Source: Heliopora coerulea
Lineage: Eukaryota > Cnidaria > Anthozoa > Scleralcyonacea > Helioporidae
Reading direction: 5' to 3'
DNA: 64,000 nucleotides
Assembly: GCA_030142905.1 (NCBI GenBank)
Contig: JASJOG010000057.1
Coordinates: 124,501-188,500 of the forward strand
The notes below the pieces were generated by a model. That model worked only from the letters and a program-made list of their open reading frames with translations. It had not been told where the DNA came from and did not search any database. Positions 43,192 to 56,790 of the stretch are shown here, piece after piece. Both the position numbers and the translations under genes were made by a program. Numbering within the stretch: position 1 is the first letter of the stretch; each line of letters starts with the position of its first letter.

Positions 43192-46100
43192 CTGTCTTTC
43201 GAAAATCGCTATAGTTTTCCCCGAGTTGTCTGGTGCCTCCCACTAGGGAGGTGGAAAAGGCGGGTTGGGACAAATACTTCGAGAAACTGATATTAAAAAC
43301 TATAAATATAAACAGTTTAAGCTTGATGCGTAAGATAATCATGAAAATCGATGAAATTCGCTTCTGAAAAGTCTTTGTGGAGGAGCCAGCAGGAGTTGAC
43401 TGCCTTATTTGAGAACTCGTTAATAATTCAAAAACGGAAAGAGAAGTTAATGTTTAATTAGTGTATTTGAACACAGCAAACACCTTGCTGTTCTTTCTAA
43501 AATGTTCATTTAGTTTTCGCAGCTAAGAGTCTCGTTTGAATCTGTAAATAAATTTGTATTGCTTTTGTTGCATGCGATAATCTCAGTAATTCATTAGCAA
43601 AACACAAAGAAAATCGTAGTTTGGATATTTGATGTTATTTAGCATAAAATTTCGACGACTTTGTAACCGATTTTCTCTTTAAATACGGGTTCATTCGAGA
43701 TGTAATATGCTCTCGATAGGAACGTTTCATCTGATATCCAAACATCTAGAAGTTGGTTAAAAAAACACGTCTGTCGCCTCGTTTTTCAATAGACGTCTCG
43801 GTATTAGGATATCTGATGGTCATACTCCTCGTGTATGAGATGTTACGTGAATATGTGAGTTTGAATCCTCGCTGCTCGCTTAAGCCTGCTTATAACCCAG
43901 CTGCATTTCCGATAATTCACTCTGTCATTGAAGTGTTACACTGATATGACGTTTTAATAAAACCTAGATTTCTAAGTTTTTGTTATTCTACGAACGATCG
44001 ATTCAATTTCTACAACAGTCGTAACTGTCGTCGACATTAAGTGTTGACAATTTTAGGATACACTCGATACAGACTGTTTGCGACGGAAAAACATCGTGTC
44101 TTGCAGTGTGAGTTTTTCATTAATGAGATCGTTGCCAGCACCGCGCAACCTGCGTCCATCGGCTGAAAAATGTTGACATGCGCATGATCTATGTAACGTT
44201 AAAACCAAAATGCCCGTTTATCACTTTTCGCTGATTCACTATCGCATTTGTCGTGTTGTTGGTTGACTTTGCCGTGGGCCATTTCATTTAAAAACTGATT
44301 ACTGTTTAAGAGTCTTTTAAGCAAAAGTAGAGTTGTGATGTTACTGAGACCTCATAGATATTATCCGAACATTTCCAACAATTTACCTTGAGTCATCACT
44401 TGCCTGTTTGGCGAGAAAAGAACAAAGTTAGCTCCCATGGCATTGTGTTGCGGCTGCGGCTGCAGCTGCAGACCACCCCTTTGCACTGTTTGTCGATGAA
44501 TCAGCGATTGCTGAGCTGAGATATCCTGAGATGACTGTTAATCAGCGATCTGAATTCCAACCATTACAACCATACTAAAGTGAAACTGTCTTGACACAAT
44601 CATTGGATCGATATTCTAATGGATTACAACAATATCAACTATATATGGAAATGGCGCTTCGTTAAACAGTTTGCGCAGTGTGTCCGTGTTCAGGATGGAT
44701 CTGTTTTAAATAGATCGATATCTAACCTATACATTTTTGAAATCACAATCAGTCGTTTTACTTGACGAATTATATACCCTGCTCTGGTTTTTAATATTTA
44801 TACCTCCGTGAGTTAAGAGTTTGAGAGTTGTTCCTGGATTATTTTCATGGAATTTTTTTATTTTTTTCACATATTCCCAATTGTTGGAAGGTTTGTCATC
44901 TTGAAATTAATATCAAAGCATCGACCCTTTCAGATAGCGTGTGTTTATTTTTAGTGTTAGTTTAGAAGTCATGAAGACGCATGGTTGGAGGTTTTTATTT
45001 TGTCTGAGTGCTGCGCGCTTAGGTTAGGAATCAAAGATCGCTGGACCTCCCCTTTCCGCCAATGATTGAGCCAGAAATAACTCTTGGAGTGTTTCTGTTT
45101 TCTCTGGAGTGCTTAAACATGGGTTCTTTCTCAACTTATCAATGGGTTATAAGGAGTGATAAGTCTCTAATGTGAAACGGCCTTGAGCGGGGTCGCCAGA
45201 TCTGTTTCCTAGGCCGTCTACGTACTTTGAAGAGAGGCGATGCTTTGCGATTCTTCTGAAAACGGTGTAGCTGTGCAGCGGTGTCTTTTTCACAAACTTG
45301 TATTATAATAGACGACGGCCAAAGCCAGAATAGGGTAGTTCAAGATGGTTTCTGTCCAATGTCAGTGAAATGTGTTTGGTCATTTAGGTATTACTAGCAC
45401 ATCTCGGATTCTGAAAGAAAGGGTTCTCATGATGATATGAAGTCTTATTGTAATAGCCACGGAAGCAAAACGAACATTTGAGTCGTCTTTTGCAATCTTT
45501 TGTCATTCGTCTTTACCGAAGAACGAAGGCAAATTGCGGTCTAATGTTCTTTTCTTGACCCTTCACGACCCGCCGAAAACGGCCCTACGAGGACCACGCC
45601 CCACCAGCTGCCGACAGCTGATTTAAAGCATCTCAACCGTGTAGCGAGAAGAGCAAAGGACCTTATCCAGTCATATTTAGAACAACTTAAGATACGTGTT
45701 TGCCCATTTGTCGGCCGGAGTTTTGGCGGTTTCTTTGACAAAACTCCGCCAGATTCAAACATATGTTACTCTCCAACCGCCAGGGTTTTGAAACTAGCGG
45801 CGAGATTTTCAAAAGAACGAACCAAAAGTCGAACGACAAATGGCAAACTCTAAACTAACACTTTTGGCACACCAGTGAACTCACGACATTCATACGGGTG
45901 CCTTAGTGGAGTCGAATTTGATCTGTAGTAGAATCCGTGTCAAAGGCGAAACAAAAATTCTTTCCAGATAGTGAGAGTACAACATTGCGTGAGTGGTGTC
46001 TAGTGTTGTGACATTCAAGCGGAACGGCTTTCAGTTTGACATACAGTGAGAGATAAGGATAAGAGTCGAGTTCACGATCGCTTGATTCTTGAGTAGATCA

Positions 46101-49100
46101 AAATTTGAGACAGACAAATTTTACAGAGCGTCTTGTTCAGAAGTGGGTTCCCCAATTTTCCTCATCGAATGTTTATGAAAAGTGCAACTAACTATGATGT
46201 GATTTGATCCTACGTCTGGACAACAGTTTTAAGGTAAATAGATAAACTCATTCTTCCTTCATGGAGTTATCCTTGCTAAAATCATCTTTTGTGCCAAGTT
46301 TTTCGTTCGTGATGTCAGCATCTGTTATTTATGGGTTGCTAAATTATTTAGTTCGTTGAGCTAGCGCACACGTAGTATTTTTAACATTTTTCACGTTTAT
46401 TTTGCTTGCGTTTGTCAACATTCACTTTGTCACAATTTGAGACCCTCGAATAACGAGGAACGTACTCACATAGTGGCGGTCTAGTAAAAATTCGCTTTGG
46501 CTAAGGTTCACATTTTTCCAAGGTATATGTAAATATTTTGTATACATAATTCCATCAATACGCCAGAAGTCGTTAATATATTAAGAAATAGTTTAAGTAC
46601 TCTGAAAACAATGATAACCTTAAAATTGAGTGAAATGTCCTATTATCTGTAACCATTGCAGTCTCATGGAAACTGCATCTCGTCCCAACTTAGTTCAGGT
46701 GTTGACTTAAATAGCAAACTTCTCGAATTAAACAGTGCTTTACGTTACAAGTTGTAACTGTAGTCTTTAGCAAATGAAGGTGCGTTTTGTCGTTTTGCCC
46801 GATTGAGATCAGGTACAATCCGTTTGCATGACACTGCAATTAAAACAACGGAAATTGCTTATTGGGACAGCGTTTTGAGCGTACAAATCAGCTTGATGAA
46901 TGCATGGCTATTACACGAGATATTTATGGCCTATTTTACTAGGGAAATTAATGGAAACCGCGTAAGTCTGCTTAACATGCGTAGGTTGTCATCTTAATAG
47001 AAGTGTTTACTAAGGATACAGTTAGACGTCAATCTTATCGCAACTGTCGTATCAGTTATGTATGTATGAGAAATGACACTTGTATTTTGCATCCGTTGAG
47101 ACGTCAAGTCGTCGACTCTATTACATCCTATCAGGGATGAATAGCAAGTTGAATGATAACTTGATTTTCGCTCTTGTATTTCGCTAGTGCTTCGACATCC
47201 GCTCCTTGTTAACTTATCAATGATGTATGAGAAACGTGGCTATGGTGTTCAGTTTAAGTGTGTTCCTCTCGGGGTCGTGTAAGAAATGGCAACTCATGAC
47301 TTGCTACATCCCTTCGATTGCATTCGAACATCGATTTCATGATGAAACAATCAGTGGGTGTATATGTGAAAATATCAGTTCATGACATGCACAGACATAA
47401 TCTCCGCGCATATTCCGCCTGTCTTTTTTTAGAAATAGACTGTTCTACTGCCTACATCTTTACAGGCATTAAATTTAATCTATCACAACGTATACCAGTA
47501 ATATTCAGTAATAATAATTTACACGAAAAAATTTTCGATTCCGATTGACCGAGAGGAGCGCAAATTCAAGACAACACAATGCAGACAAAAAAGTAATAGT
47601 AGTTTGTTCTGAATTACCTTTCTTGGCACTATACTACTTTGTTCATGTGTATTATTAATTGGTAACTGCATAGTTTTTCGTGCAGTTTGGAGAAACACAC
47701 ACTCGTGAGCTTTTTATAGACCTCAAATATTTTGATAGTCTTTGAAGAACTCAATCTTACGTGTGTCTTTTTTTTTCCAGATTGCACTGGAAATCATGCT
47801 ACTACCGATACTGATCAACTAGTGCGTCAAATCTTTTTCCCGCTTGGATATTTTCTGAGTTTAGACATTATCTCCATCACAGTCGTTCGATATCAGGAAT
47901 ATTCTGAACTACTTTTTGATACTTAATAGTTGACGTTAGTAAGATTAATGCTAATAAGACAAAATCCACAACAAGTATAGCCCGCGCTTTGACAGAAACT
48001 GTCTCGCACCTGACCATGAGTGTTTTCCCTTTGAAATTGCAATCGTGATATTATCAACAACTGCGTTTTGCCGGATGGCTTGGGTGACTTTGGTCAAATC
48101 CCATGTTAAGTTACTTTTGATCGTTAATTTTGAAATCCACCTCATTTTTTGAGCGAGATTTCCTACTAGACCTTGTACACCATATTAACTTCACATTCGT
48201 TGAATTATTAACTTATACTTTGTACTACCGACTGCGTGGGTATTTCTGGGTAGCACGTTTTTCACACAAGCTCAAAGGTTCTTTTGCCAATGTTTATGCG
48301 GTTCATTAGATGGCCGTAAAGAGATAGCGGTTAACAAGGCGCCAACGGACAGAATTTATCACCTACTTGTCTCGAATTGTTTTGGTTTTTTTTGTTTTGT
48401 TTTTTTTATTCCAGAGATATCCGTCCTGAATCGGTAACAGGCCAATCACTCATTCCTTGAATCCTTTGACGCGATTTACATTTGATCGCTATCTTCTCTC
48501 GCATGCATTGATTCTCGCCATGGAATAGTGAACTAGCCAGAGATTATTGTCGAATTGTAGACCTAATTGGGTTTGGAACGATCTGAGCGACTGCACCTCG
48601 AAAGAGGCATGTTTACCAATCTTTAGAGAAAATTTGCATAGAAATAGCTTTTGTTGATACAAAGTTTGCTCTCTAAAATCCTTCAATTATCTCCCAGCTG
48701 TTTCGTCTTATAATTATGTGCGGGATCTTAAGTTAACTGTTTGCTATGTCTTTGGTGTGGGTCTGGTCTACAAAACAGGCCTGTGTGCTAGTTTGAAATG
48801 ACCAAGCCTTGAAACCATGAGTAGAATTCATCCTCGATTCCTCGTGGTCATTCTGAATTGTAATTGCGTGCCTTTTTGCGTCAACACCTGTACTGAGCTC
48901 CATTATTAGCCGCCGTGTCAGCGATAAAGTGACAAAAACGTCGTTCTGGGCTTTATGATGAATAATACTTAGTGTCAGCAACATTTTTGACGTTATCTTT
49001 GATCAGAATTTAACCACTTGTCGTAGGGTGGATCGTTTGAAAGAGCAAAAGCAAACAACGAGATTACTAACACAAACAGCGTGCTAAGTGACAGGGGGAA

Positions 49101-50626
49101 AATGTTCGTGGATCTGTGATACTTAGGAGAGCTTTTAAGTCCCAGGCGAGAACCGGACTCTTAAGTTTCTGGTCGCCAGCGATCTGAAGGGGATGTGTAG
49201 GAAACTATTCTGAGTATCAATATCAGAGTTCATCGAACTTCTTCAATCGATTGTCTAATCCGATCTGGCATGTTCTTCGACTTTAACGAGAAAAAATCTG
49301 TTCCTGTTCAGATGGAACTACTCCATCAGGCTATGCTCGACTTTACCATTTCGTCAGAGGCTAATCACGCCTTTCTTAATGTCCATTTGAAATGATAAAC
49401 ACAAACGCCTAAGATTCTCCAAAATATAGGGTACACACGTTTATCTGACAAGGGGCGCAGCTTTAGAGGAAAATGTACATGACGATGCCACATTGGTTGT
49501 ACATTTTTATGTATTGGAAGCTAAATTTCTTCCTGTTTTTATCTTTGTCATGTGAAACTGATTAAAATGTTCCTTGTGAGCGGAGACGTCATTAGCGGTT
49601 CAAAATCTTGGCAACCCTCCCGATGTCAGTTGTTCACCATTGTGCATGTAGCTTATAGACATGATACTCTCAATCGTTGAGGTTGCGCTATCAATGTAGC
49701 ACAGGTCATAGCCGCAATTTTTTTGATCATCAATTTTTGGATCTAGCGACTTCAGTGGTTCAAAACAGCACGAAAACTCCCTAAAATGCTCAACGCTCCA
49801 TGATGAGCAAAATATTATATACAGACACAAAAATTTGAACGAATCTAAACTCCACAAACTGCTTACAATACGAAACAGTCAAAAAGCGAAGAAGGCATGC
49901 AGAAGGTTCATGCGTTGCTTCACTAACTTTTAAGCTCAAACCTTGGTTCTTGTTGAAACGACTTTGAAACGATAAAATATAAGCTATATTTTGTCTTGTT
50001 AATTCGAATGGTGTGAACCTGGTCAAATTTGGAGTCACATTTGGTTCGAAGCTCTTTGGTCAGAAAATTTCATGAGGTGTTTCTCAAAATTCGTCCCGTC
50101 TAGGTTAAACCAAGCAGTTACCGAGATTCCATCAGCTATCTTGTTCATCAGATTATAAACTTCGATGAAATATTGCAGAAAAGTTCAGAAGCACTATCTG
50201 TGTCGTGAGTGGTGAGTTAAACATCGGGTTACCTTGATGACTAATGTGTTGTTTCGTCCGTGGCAACTTTGTCGACAAAAGTTTCGTATTTAATGCTCTG
50301 TGAAGCCTTCCCTTTAGTATCGCTGGCTCCATCGCCCCAGTCGATCTAATCTCAACTTGAATGAACCAGCTTAGACCTTCGGGCGAGTCCCTGTGGTGCG
50401 TTTCCAGCATGCAAGCGCTTATGGTTTGAAATTTTCCAGCAGTCTGAAGAATTCGTATCATACCTCAAATCTTCACGGCGTATCCACTGATGCAACAACC
50501 GGGGAAGCCACACATTATTATCCTAAGCCATGGTTTGTGCCACAATGGTATGACCTCCAAGAAATTTAAAAAAATAGAAAAATCAACGTAGGTTAATTAA
50601 TCGCGGTCAGCGAATAGCATATCAAG
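43159..50626. other. long non-coding stretch
   Basis: About 7.5 kb without a supportable gene or repeat. Includes a GCGGCTGCGGCTGCAGCTGC tract at about 44450. Short frames are of random length for this composition. Confidence 0.45.
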
Positions 50627-53600
50627 CGGGAGTGACGCACTTGTGGAAAAACAGAGATTGTAGTAATTCCGTCGAGGCTGGGAGGAATAATCTTTTAAAT
50701 TTGGACTGTTTGGTCTTTAGCAAAAAAACGCCGAACGAGTTCAAACGTACACAGATTGAGATTCTTCGTATATTGCATAGAAGTTGTTCCTTCGCTGGAT
50801 AGTCTGTAAATTTTACCAACAACATACCAGGTGTGTTAACTTTGTAAACATACGTGTCTGCATGACCAAAGAGTCGGTGACATTGAAATGACAGAACCGA
50901 TGGGACTCGTTTGGGAATTTCTCTTTCTCAAATTGTATGGTTCCGAGCAAGAAACTTGCCCAGATTAGAAAGGAAAAGTAATTGGATGTCCTTACTCAAG
51001 TGTCGCTTTTTAATGTGTCCTTATCCTTGGTGAACAAAAATTCGGGTCGTTGACGTCCAAGACGTTGCCGTGATTCTATCGGTGACTTCGTCACCGCTTT
51101 GGGTAATCACTTGCGACCAACAGAAAGCATGTCAACTTCTGTTTGTACATTTGCTTGTTTGGTTCCCGTTTATCCTTCCTTTTCTAATCAGAAACGTGAT
51201 AATAACCTGTCAGGATCCGACTAAAACAAACTGTAAGTCAGGTTGACGGAAAATGGCACTCAAATAGACAAATTAGAACGGCCATTAGGCCAATAATTGT
51301 TTACCCAGACAATTTAAAGTTCAAATAAAACACAACAGAATTGCTAAAGTAAACGACTTTTGAGCCTAGTTTAAATAAGCTCGGTTAAAATTTTCAATTT
51401 TAGGTACCATCACTGCAAGCTATCCTCAGCTGCGTTATGTCGACCCGTTAATTCTTACTGTAATATATAGTATCTGTGTGATATATATCCAATGTTAGAA
51501 CCATGCGGTTCAATATTCTTGCCTCAGCTTGCTTCGTTAATTAGAGTCGCGTGTTCTATAAGGCATTGCAAAACATATTGCTAGCTCCGTAGTCGAAAAT
51601 TTCCATGAATATGGGCGCTAGCAATACGTGGTTATCTCGAAGACAAGTACAAGCTCGATATACCTGAACATCTACCATCCCAAGATTTTTGTGGCACTAA
51701 ACATTGTTGTGATAAATGTGCGAACGTGTTGTGAATAGCTTATCAGTTATGACATATCGAAAACCAACCTCATGGCTGCAGTACACATTCGTTTCAATAG
51801 TTTTGTATATTTTTGCTCCTCATCTGGATCCTTGAACGCGGCCAACATCGCACAAATTTTAACTAAGTTGGAGACACCACGTTTTGCAAGTTGATGAAGA
51901 ACCCAACATCGGAACGCGTTCGCACGGCTTGTTTTTCTTTGTTGAAGCAAATCTGAGACTTATAAAATAAACGAGCTCTTACAAGAGGTCTGAGTCACTT
52001 TTAGCCGTGTTCATATGAGAATATGTAAACACAAAATTTTCGCGCCATTTTCGAAGTCGATAAGGACACAACAGCCCGCTAGGAGTTTACTGCGACTAAT
52101 TTAAGGAATACTGGTACGCATGCTTTCTCAATTGCAGGCGCAGCAAGACGTTTACCTGAAGTTGCCAGGGGAAATGCTACGTTGAACAAGGCGCGTCTTA
52201 TTTCTCGTGTAAAACAAGACGCGTCTTATTTCTCTCGAGTGAATGCCTCTGATGTATATTTCATTTTTCGTAATGTAGGTTACTTCGTGAAGAAAAACAG
52301 GAAGAGCAGGTGCTAACGTTTCTCGTAAGTAAAAGAAATTGTCATCTCAACTTTCTTTCCTAGTTCTGAAGACTTGTACTGTATATTGCCTAATCTTCAA
52401 TGCATGTGCCTACGTCAAAAATCCTCTCACTATGAGTTCGAATATTTCACCGGTTCAATGTTAACATATCTGTCTTCTTGCATGATTATCTCACTAGTCT
52501 CTTGCTTTGTTGATACCCTCTTCCTCAAACCGAAGCATACAATAAGTAGGATTAATATCTTTATGTTTTGCTAGCTATTGCAATTAATATTACAAGATTA
52601 TAAATTGCGCTCGTGCTACAATTTGATGTTCTAAGTAAACATAAGTGTGATAGATATTCCTATTCCATGTAACAACGATTTAGAGTACGATGATAATACC
52701 CACATGCAGATCTATGGCTGTCTCTTAACAGGTTGAAGTACTTTAACGGTCAAACTTTCGAGCTTTTTTACATCAACAGACGATTTATTTGATTTGTTTA
52801 ACGTAGCCTCAACGGGAGAGTGATTGGATCTGTTTTCTCAGCCAACCAATTGCATGATTTATTTATCTAATGACCTGTACCGCTGAATTCACAGTGCGTT
52901 GATCGAAGTGACTGAATAAATACTTTTTTACGTTTAAACCATTGAACTATCAGTGAATGAAAAAGCGTAGTTCATTCACGGACGACGTTCTACAATCGGA
53001 AATTAAACTGACGTTCAAGCGCGTCGATGAACAATTGGTCTTCTCAGTATGTGATGTCATCGACTGTGTTTGCTCTGTAAGGATGAAGTTGTTTGCGTCA
53101 GTCGTTTAGGAGGGACAAAAAATTAAAGAAACGAACCTGCCTTCCATCTTCAATTTGTGTCTAAAACGTTCCTAATCCTAACGGAATATTGCCAAAATCA
53201 CCTGACATTTCACTGAATTAAAATTTTACTTGTGACTTTCCGGGGACCATATACTTATGATAAGTACGACGGCACTTGCATCAAATCCTAACGTGCGTAA
53301 GTACGTTGACGAATGGAAAAAGTAGAGAGATACTGCTCCCTAGAAGCTTCCTGGCTTTTTGTAGAGCAGGAGGCGTGTGTCCGAGGGGTGAATGGTGAGC
53401 AAAGGTCGATGGGAAGTGAAAAAGTATGAAGGGAAAACATTTTCTTCCTTTCTGTTATTCCTTGCACGCCCAACCCGTTCAATCCTTTTCATGCATGCGA
53501 AAAGCCTTGCGTACCCATCACCTTCAATTCTTTTGGTCCCTATGAAAAGGAAAGAAAATGAAAATCGCATTCCTTTAGGTACTTGAACACATGACTGTGA

Positions 53601-54065
53601 AATTTGGATATTCTTCCATCCAATCCACTTCTCCTCATTGCTGAAACTCACTTTTATGATCGCTGGCTTACTACTTGGTCCTTAGCAGTAAGATGATAAA
53701 GAAAGGAAACGCGAGTCCGAATAAAGACGAAAACATCCAACCGAGAACTGCTGCGAAAACAGCAACTTCCTCGGCGATGTTTGCTTCCTTGGCCAAACGC
53801 TTTCTTATTTTTATGCTTAAATCTGAATATAACTTAACAGAACATTAGTGACGGCTTGCTGAAACATTAATGAATCCCTTCCCAGTAATCTCTCAGGATG
53901 AAACTCGCTTTCTATCTCTTCTTCTCGTCTCGAAACAAATGTTGTCATTCAAGACGTCGTATGGTCACTCACGGATATTAAAGTGAGGTCGAGACGTCGC
54001 GGTGGGAAGGGTAGGGCGAAGCTGAAGGTATTTATAGGACTGGCTAAAGTTATCGAGGTTCGGGT
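50627..54065. repeat. tandem segmental duplication, copy A
   Basis: Block 1 (50627-51550) and block 2 (53288-54065) match copy B in the same order and orientation. Shared words include CGCACTTGTGGAAAAA, GATGGGACTCGTTT, CTTATCCTTGGTGAACAAAAA, GACCAACAGAAAGCATG, AACAAACTGTAAGTCAG and TTTACCCAGACAATTT. Copy A has about 1.7 kb (51551-53287) between the blocks, against about 0.1 kb in copy B. No conserved coding frame: translations of the two copies diverge and contain stops at different points. Confidence 0.8.
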
Positions 54066-54120
54066 ATAGTTAAACTGGTCTCCTCGGAAACAATCTTGTC
54101 GAATCGCAATTCTTCGAACG

Positions 54121-56790
54121 GGACGCACTTGTGGAAAAAAGCAGAAATCATTGTAATACTGACCAAGCCAATAGGAATTTCCTTCTAAATTTGAATTGTT
54201 GTCTCTTTGACAAAAAAACAACAGAAGAGTCGAAAGACACACCACCTGAGGTTTGTCGTATGCTCAAAAGAAATCGTTTCCACGCAGGATAATCTGAAAG
54301 TTCAACGCACAACGCATGTCCTATGAGGTCTGTTTACTTTGTATACATACATGTTTATATAATAGTAAAGTAGGTGACGTTGGAATCACAATAGATGGGA
54401 CTCGTTTAGGGATCTTTCTTTTTCAGTTTCGATTGTTGCAAGTGAGAAACCTGCCCAGAGAGGGCAGGTAATTGAATGTTGTTGGTTTACTGTCCCTTTT
54501 TTTTTGGTTCTTATCCTTGGTGAACAAAAAGCCTGATCGTTTATGTTGATGAAGTTTGCAGCGATTCTGTCGGCGATTTCGTTGCCGATCTGGTTAATCA
54601 TATGTGACCAACAGAAAGCATGCCAACTTCTGTTTGTATATTTGTTTGTTTGGTTACCGTTTATGGTTCCTTTTCCAATCAGAGACGTGGTAATAACCTA
54701 TCAGGATCCTTATAAAACAAACTGTAAGTCAGATTGTCGGAAAATGTACGCAAACCAATAGCCAAATTAGAACGTGTTAATGGCCATTGATTGTTTACCC
54801 AGACAATTTTAAAGTTCCAGCAAAATAAAAACAAAATTGTGAAAGAAAATGATCCTTAAGCCTCCTTTAAACAAATCCAGTTAGAATTTTTAATATCAAG
54901 GCGCCATAAGCACAAGTCATCCTCAATATCGTTATGTCGACATTAAATCGCCCAACATGCACTTCTAGTCAAAAATAAGTCCCGATCTGGCAAACGAAAG
55001 TTGCAAAGAATACAAATTTATATGTTCTCCAGCTCGGGCTCAAGTGATTTTTACTATGATATGATATTCGTGTGATATAGATCCAGCGTTAAAATCAAGT
55101 GGTTCACTATTCTTGTCTCAGTTTGGTTTAGTAATCGGACTCACTTCTTCCTTGATTGGTTATTTAGTTCGTTTGTGTTCTACACTCGTTGATGTTCGTT
55201 GTCCGTCACTTTACGGGTACACTCTATCATGACAACTTCGGCGAAACTTGCAAAAAACTTTACCTACTTATGTGGACGAATAAAACAAACAGAGAAATTC
55301 TGCTCCGCTGAGACGGCGTGGCTTTTCAAAGGGCCTAAACGAACGGCAGAGCAGAGAAGCGCAGGGATGCAGGGGAATAATATGGACTGAGTGGTGTGCG
55401 AAGGACGACGGGAAGTGAGAAAGTGAAAAGGGAAGGAAATTTCCTCCTCGTTGCTTCCAGATCTCCCGTTCCGTTCACTCCTTTTGGACCCTGTGGAAGT
55501 ATCACCTTGGACACTTTTGGCCCTTAGGAAAGGGTACGGAAAGGAAAATCGTATTATTTGGGGGACTTAACCTTGAGAATTTCAAATCTGGTTACTCTTC
55601 TACCCAGTACACTCCTCCACCTCTCTGAACCTCGCCCATGTTCCCTTTATAACCGCTGGTTGACCGATGGCTCGTCACCTATAAGGTGGTGAAGAAAGGA
55701 AACATGAATGTTAAAAATAGAGACCTTAAGATCTAAGACGTCAACTTGAACGACGACAACCTTTGAAACATCGACGTATAAAGAAACCACGATTTATTGA
55801 CCACCGTAGTTGACACTTGTGGCCTGTATTATCACTCCTAAAACGCTCCAGTTCCGCTAAAATGACTTTAGTCTCGGGTTTGATCACTCCAATCTTAAGA
55901 AACAGCTTTTTTCGCTCCGTGAGCTGACGGCGCCCTTAAGACGTGAAAATGATCTGGATGACGTTGTATGCAGAACTACGACGATGTTGAGAATACTCTG
56001 GGAAAATAAAAAGTTATTCATTCTCTTTGTTTTGCATGAAGAATTCTTTTGTTTAAAGGACATCGTTGTTGAAGTTGACGTCTTAGATCTTGAGGTTCCT
56101 AATAGTGCAAACACCCTACCGAGAACTGCTACGAAAGAAGCATCTTCCTTTACGACTTAGACTGCCTTAACTAAACTAAACTCGCACGTCTTTTCGATCT
56201 TTAATCTGACTATTCCTTCACAGGACATTAGTGGCTGTCGGCTGAAACACTGTAATGTCCCTTCCCAAAAATCTCAGCCGATGATACTTTTTTCCTATCT
56301 CAACTCCATCCCAAGACAGACACGGTCAACCGTGACGTTGTGTGGTCATTCACGAACGTCAACTGAACTTCTCAAACTCATTAATAATTTGGTATCTAGA
56401 AATCGGAGGAAGAACACCAACTCGTACTTGAAATATTACTTGAAATATCTGGGAGGGAAGGGCCGAGGGAAATTAAGTAGTATTTGATAAACGAGCTGGA
56501 GTGTTTTATCGGGTTTAAAACACGAGGTGATAGCCGAGTGTTTTGGATCTGATAAAGCACGTGCTGCGCGTTTTTTAAATAACTTCAGAAACAAACCACT
56601 TAATAAGCTAATTCACGAAGAAAGCTTGACTATTGTTGTCTAAGCCCCAAAAATTTGAAGAGAAAAGTAAGCGTGTTTTTATCACGTTTAAAGACACCAC
56701 ACGGTTAGGATTTTCCTCTGTATTTTCTACATGAATAATTAATGAGTTTTTGAAAGGTATTTATAGGACAGGTTTAAGTTCTTAAAGTCA
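54121..56790. repeat. tandem segmental duplication, copy B
   Basis: Block 1 (54121-55150) and block 2 (about 55262-56790) align with copy A. Block 2 ends at the shared AGGTATTTATAGGAC (also near 54025). Block 2 is interrupted by a 380-bp insertion at 55721-56100 that copy A lacks. Confidence 0.8.
55721..56100. mobile_element. 380-bp non-autonomous DNA-transposon-like insertion with 5-bp TSD
   Basis: The ends are inverted copies of about 37 bp (AGACCTTAAGATCTAAGACG at left; the right end reads CGTCTTAGATCTTGAGGTTCC). The element is flanked by AATAG at 55716-55720 and 56101-56105. Copy A of the duplication has an empty site at the matching position (between GAAAGGAAAC and CCGAGAACTGCT). No coding capacity. 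Superfamily uncertain. Confidence 0.75.

Noticed and set aside
50622..50825. Conserved small protein in the segmental duplication
   Set aside because: Translations of the two copies diverge as much as the DNA and end at different stops, so no sign of coding constraint.
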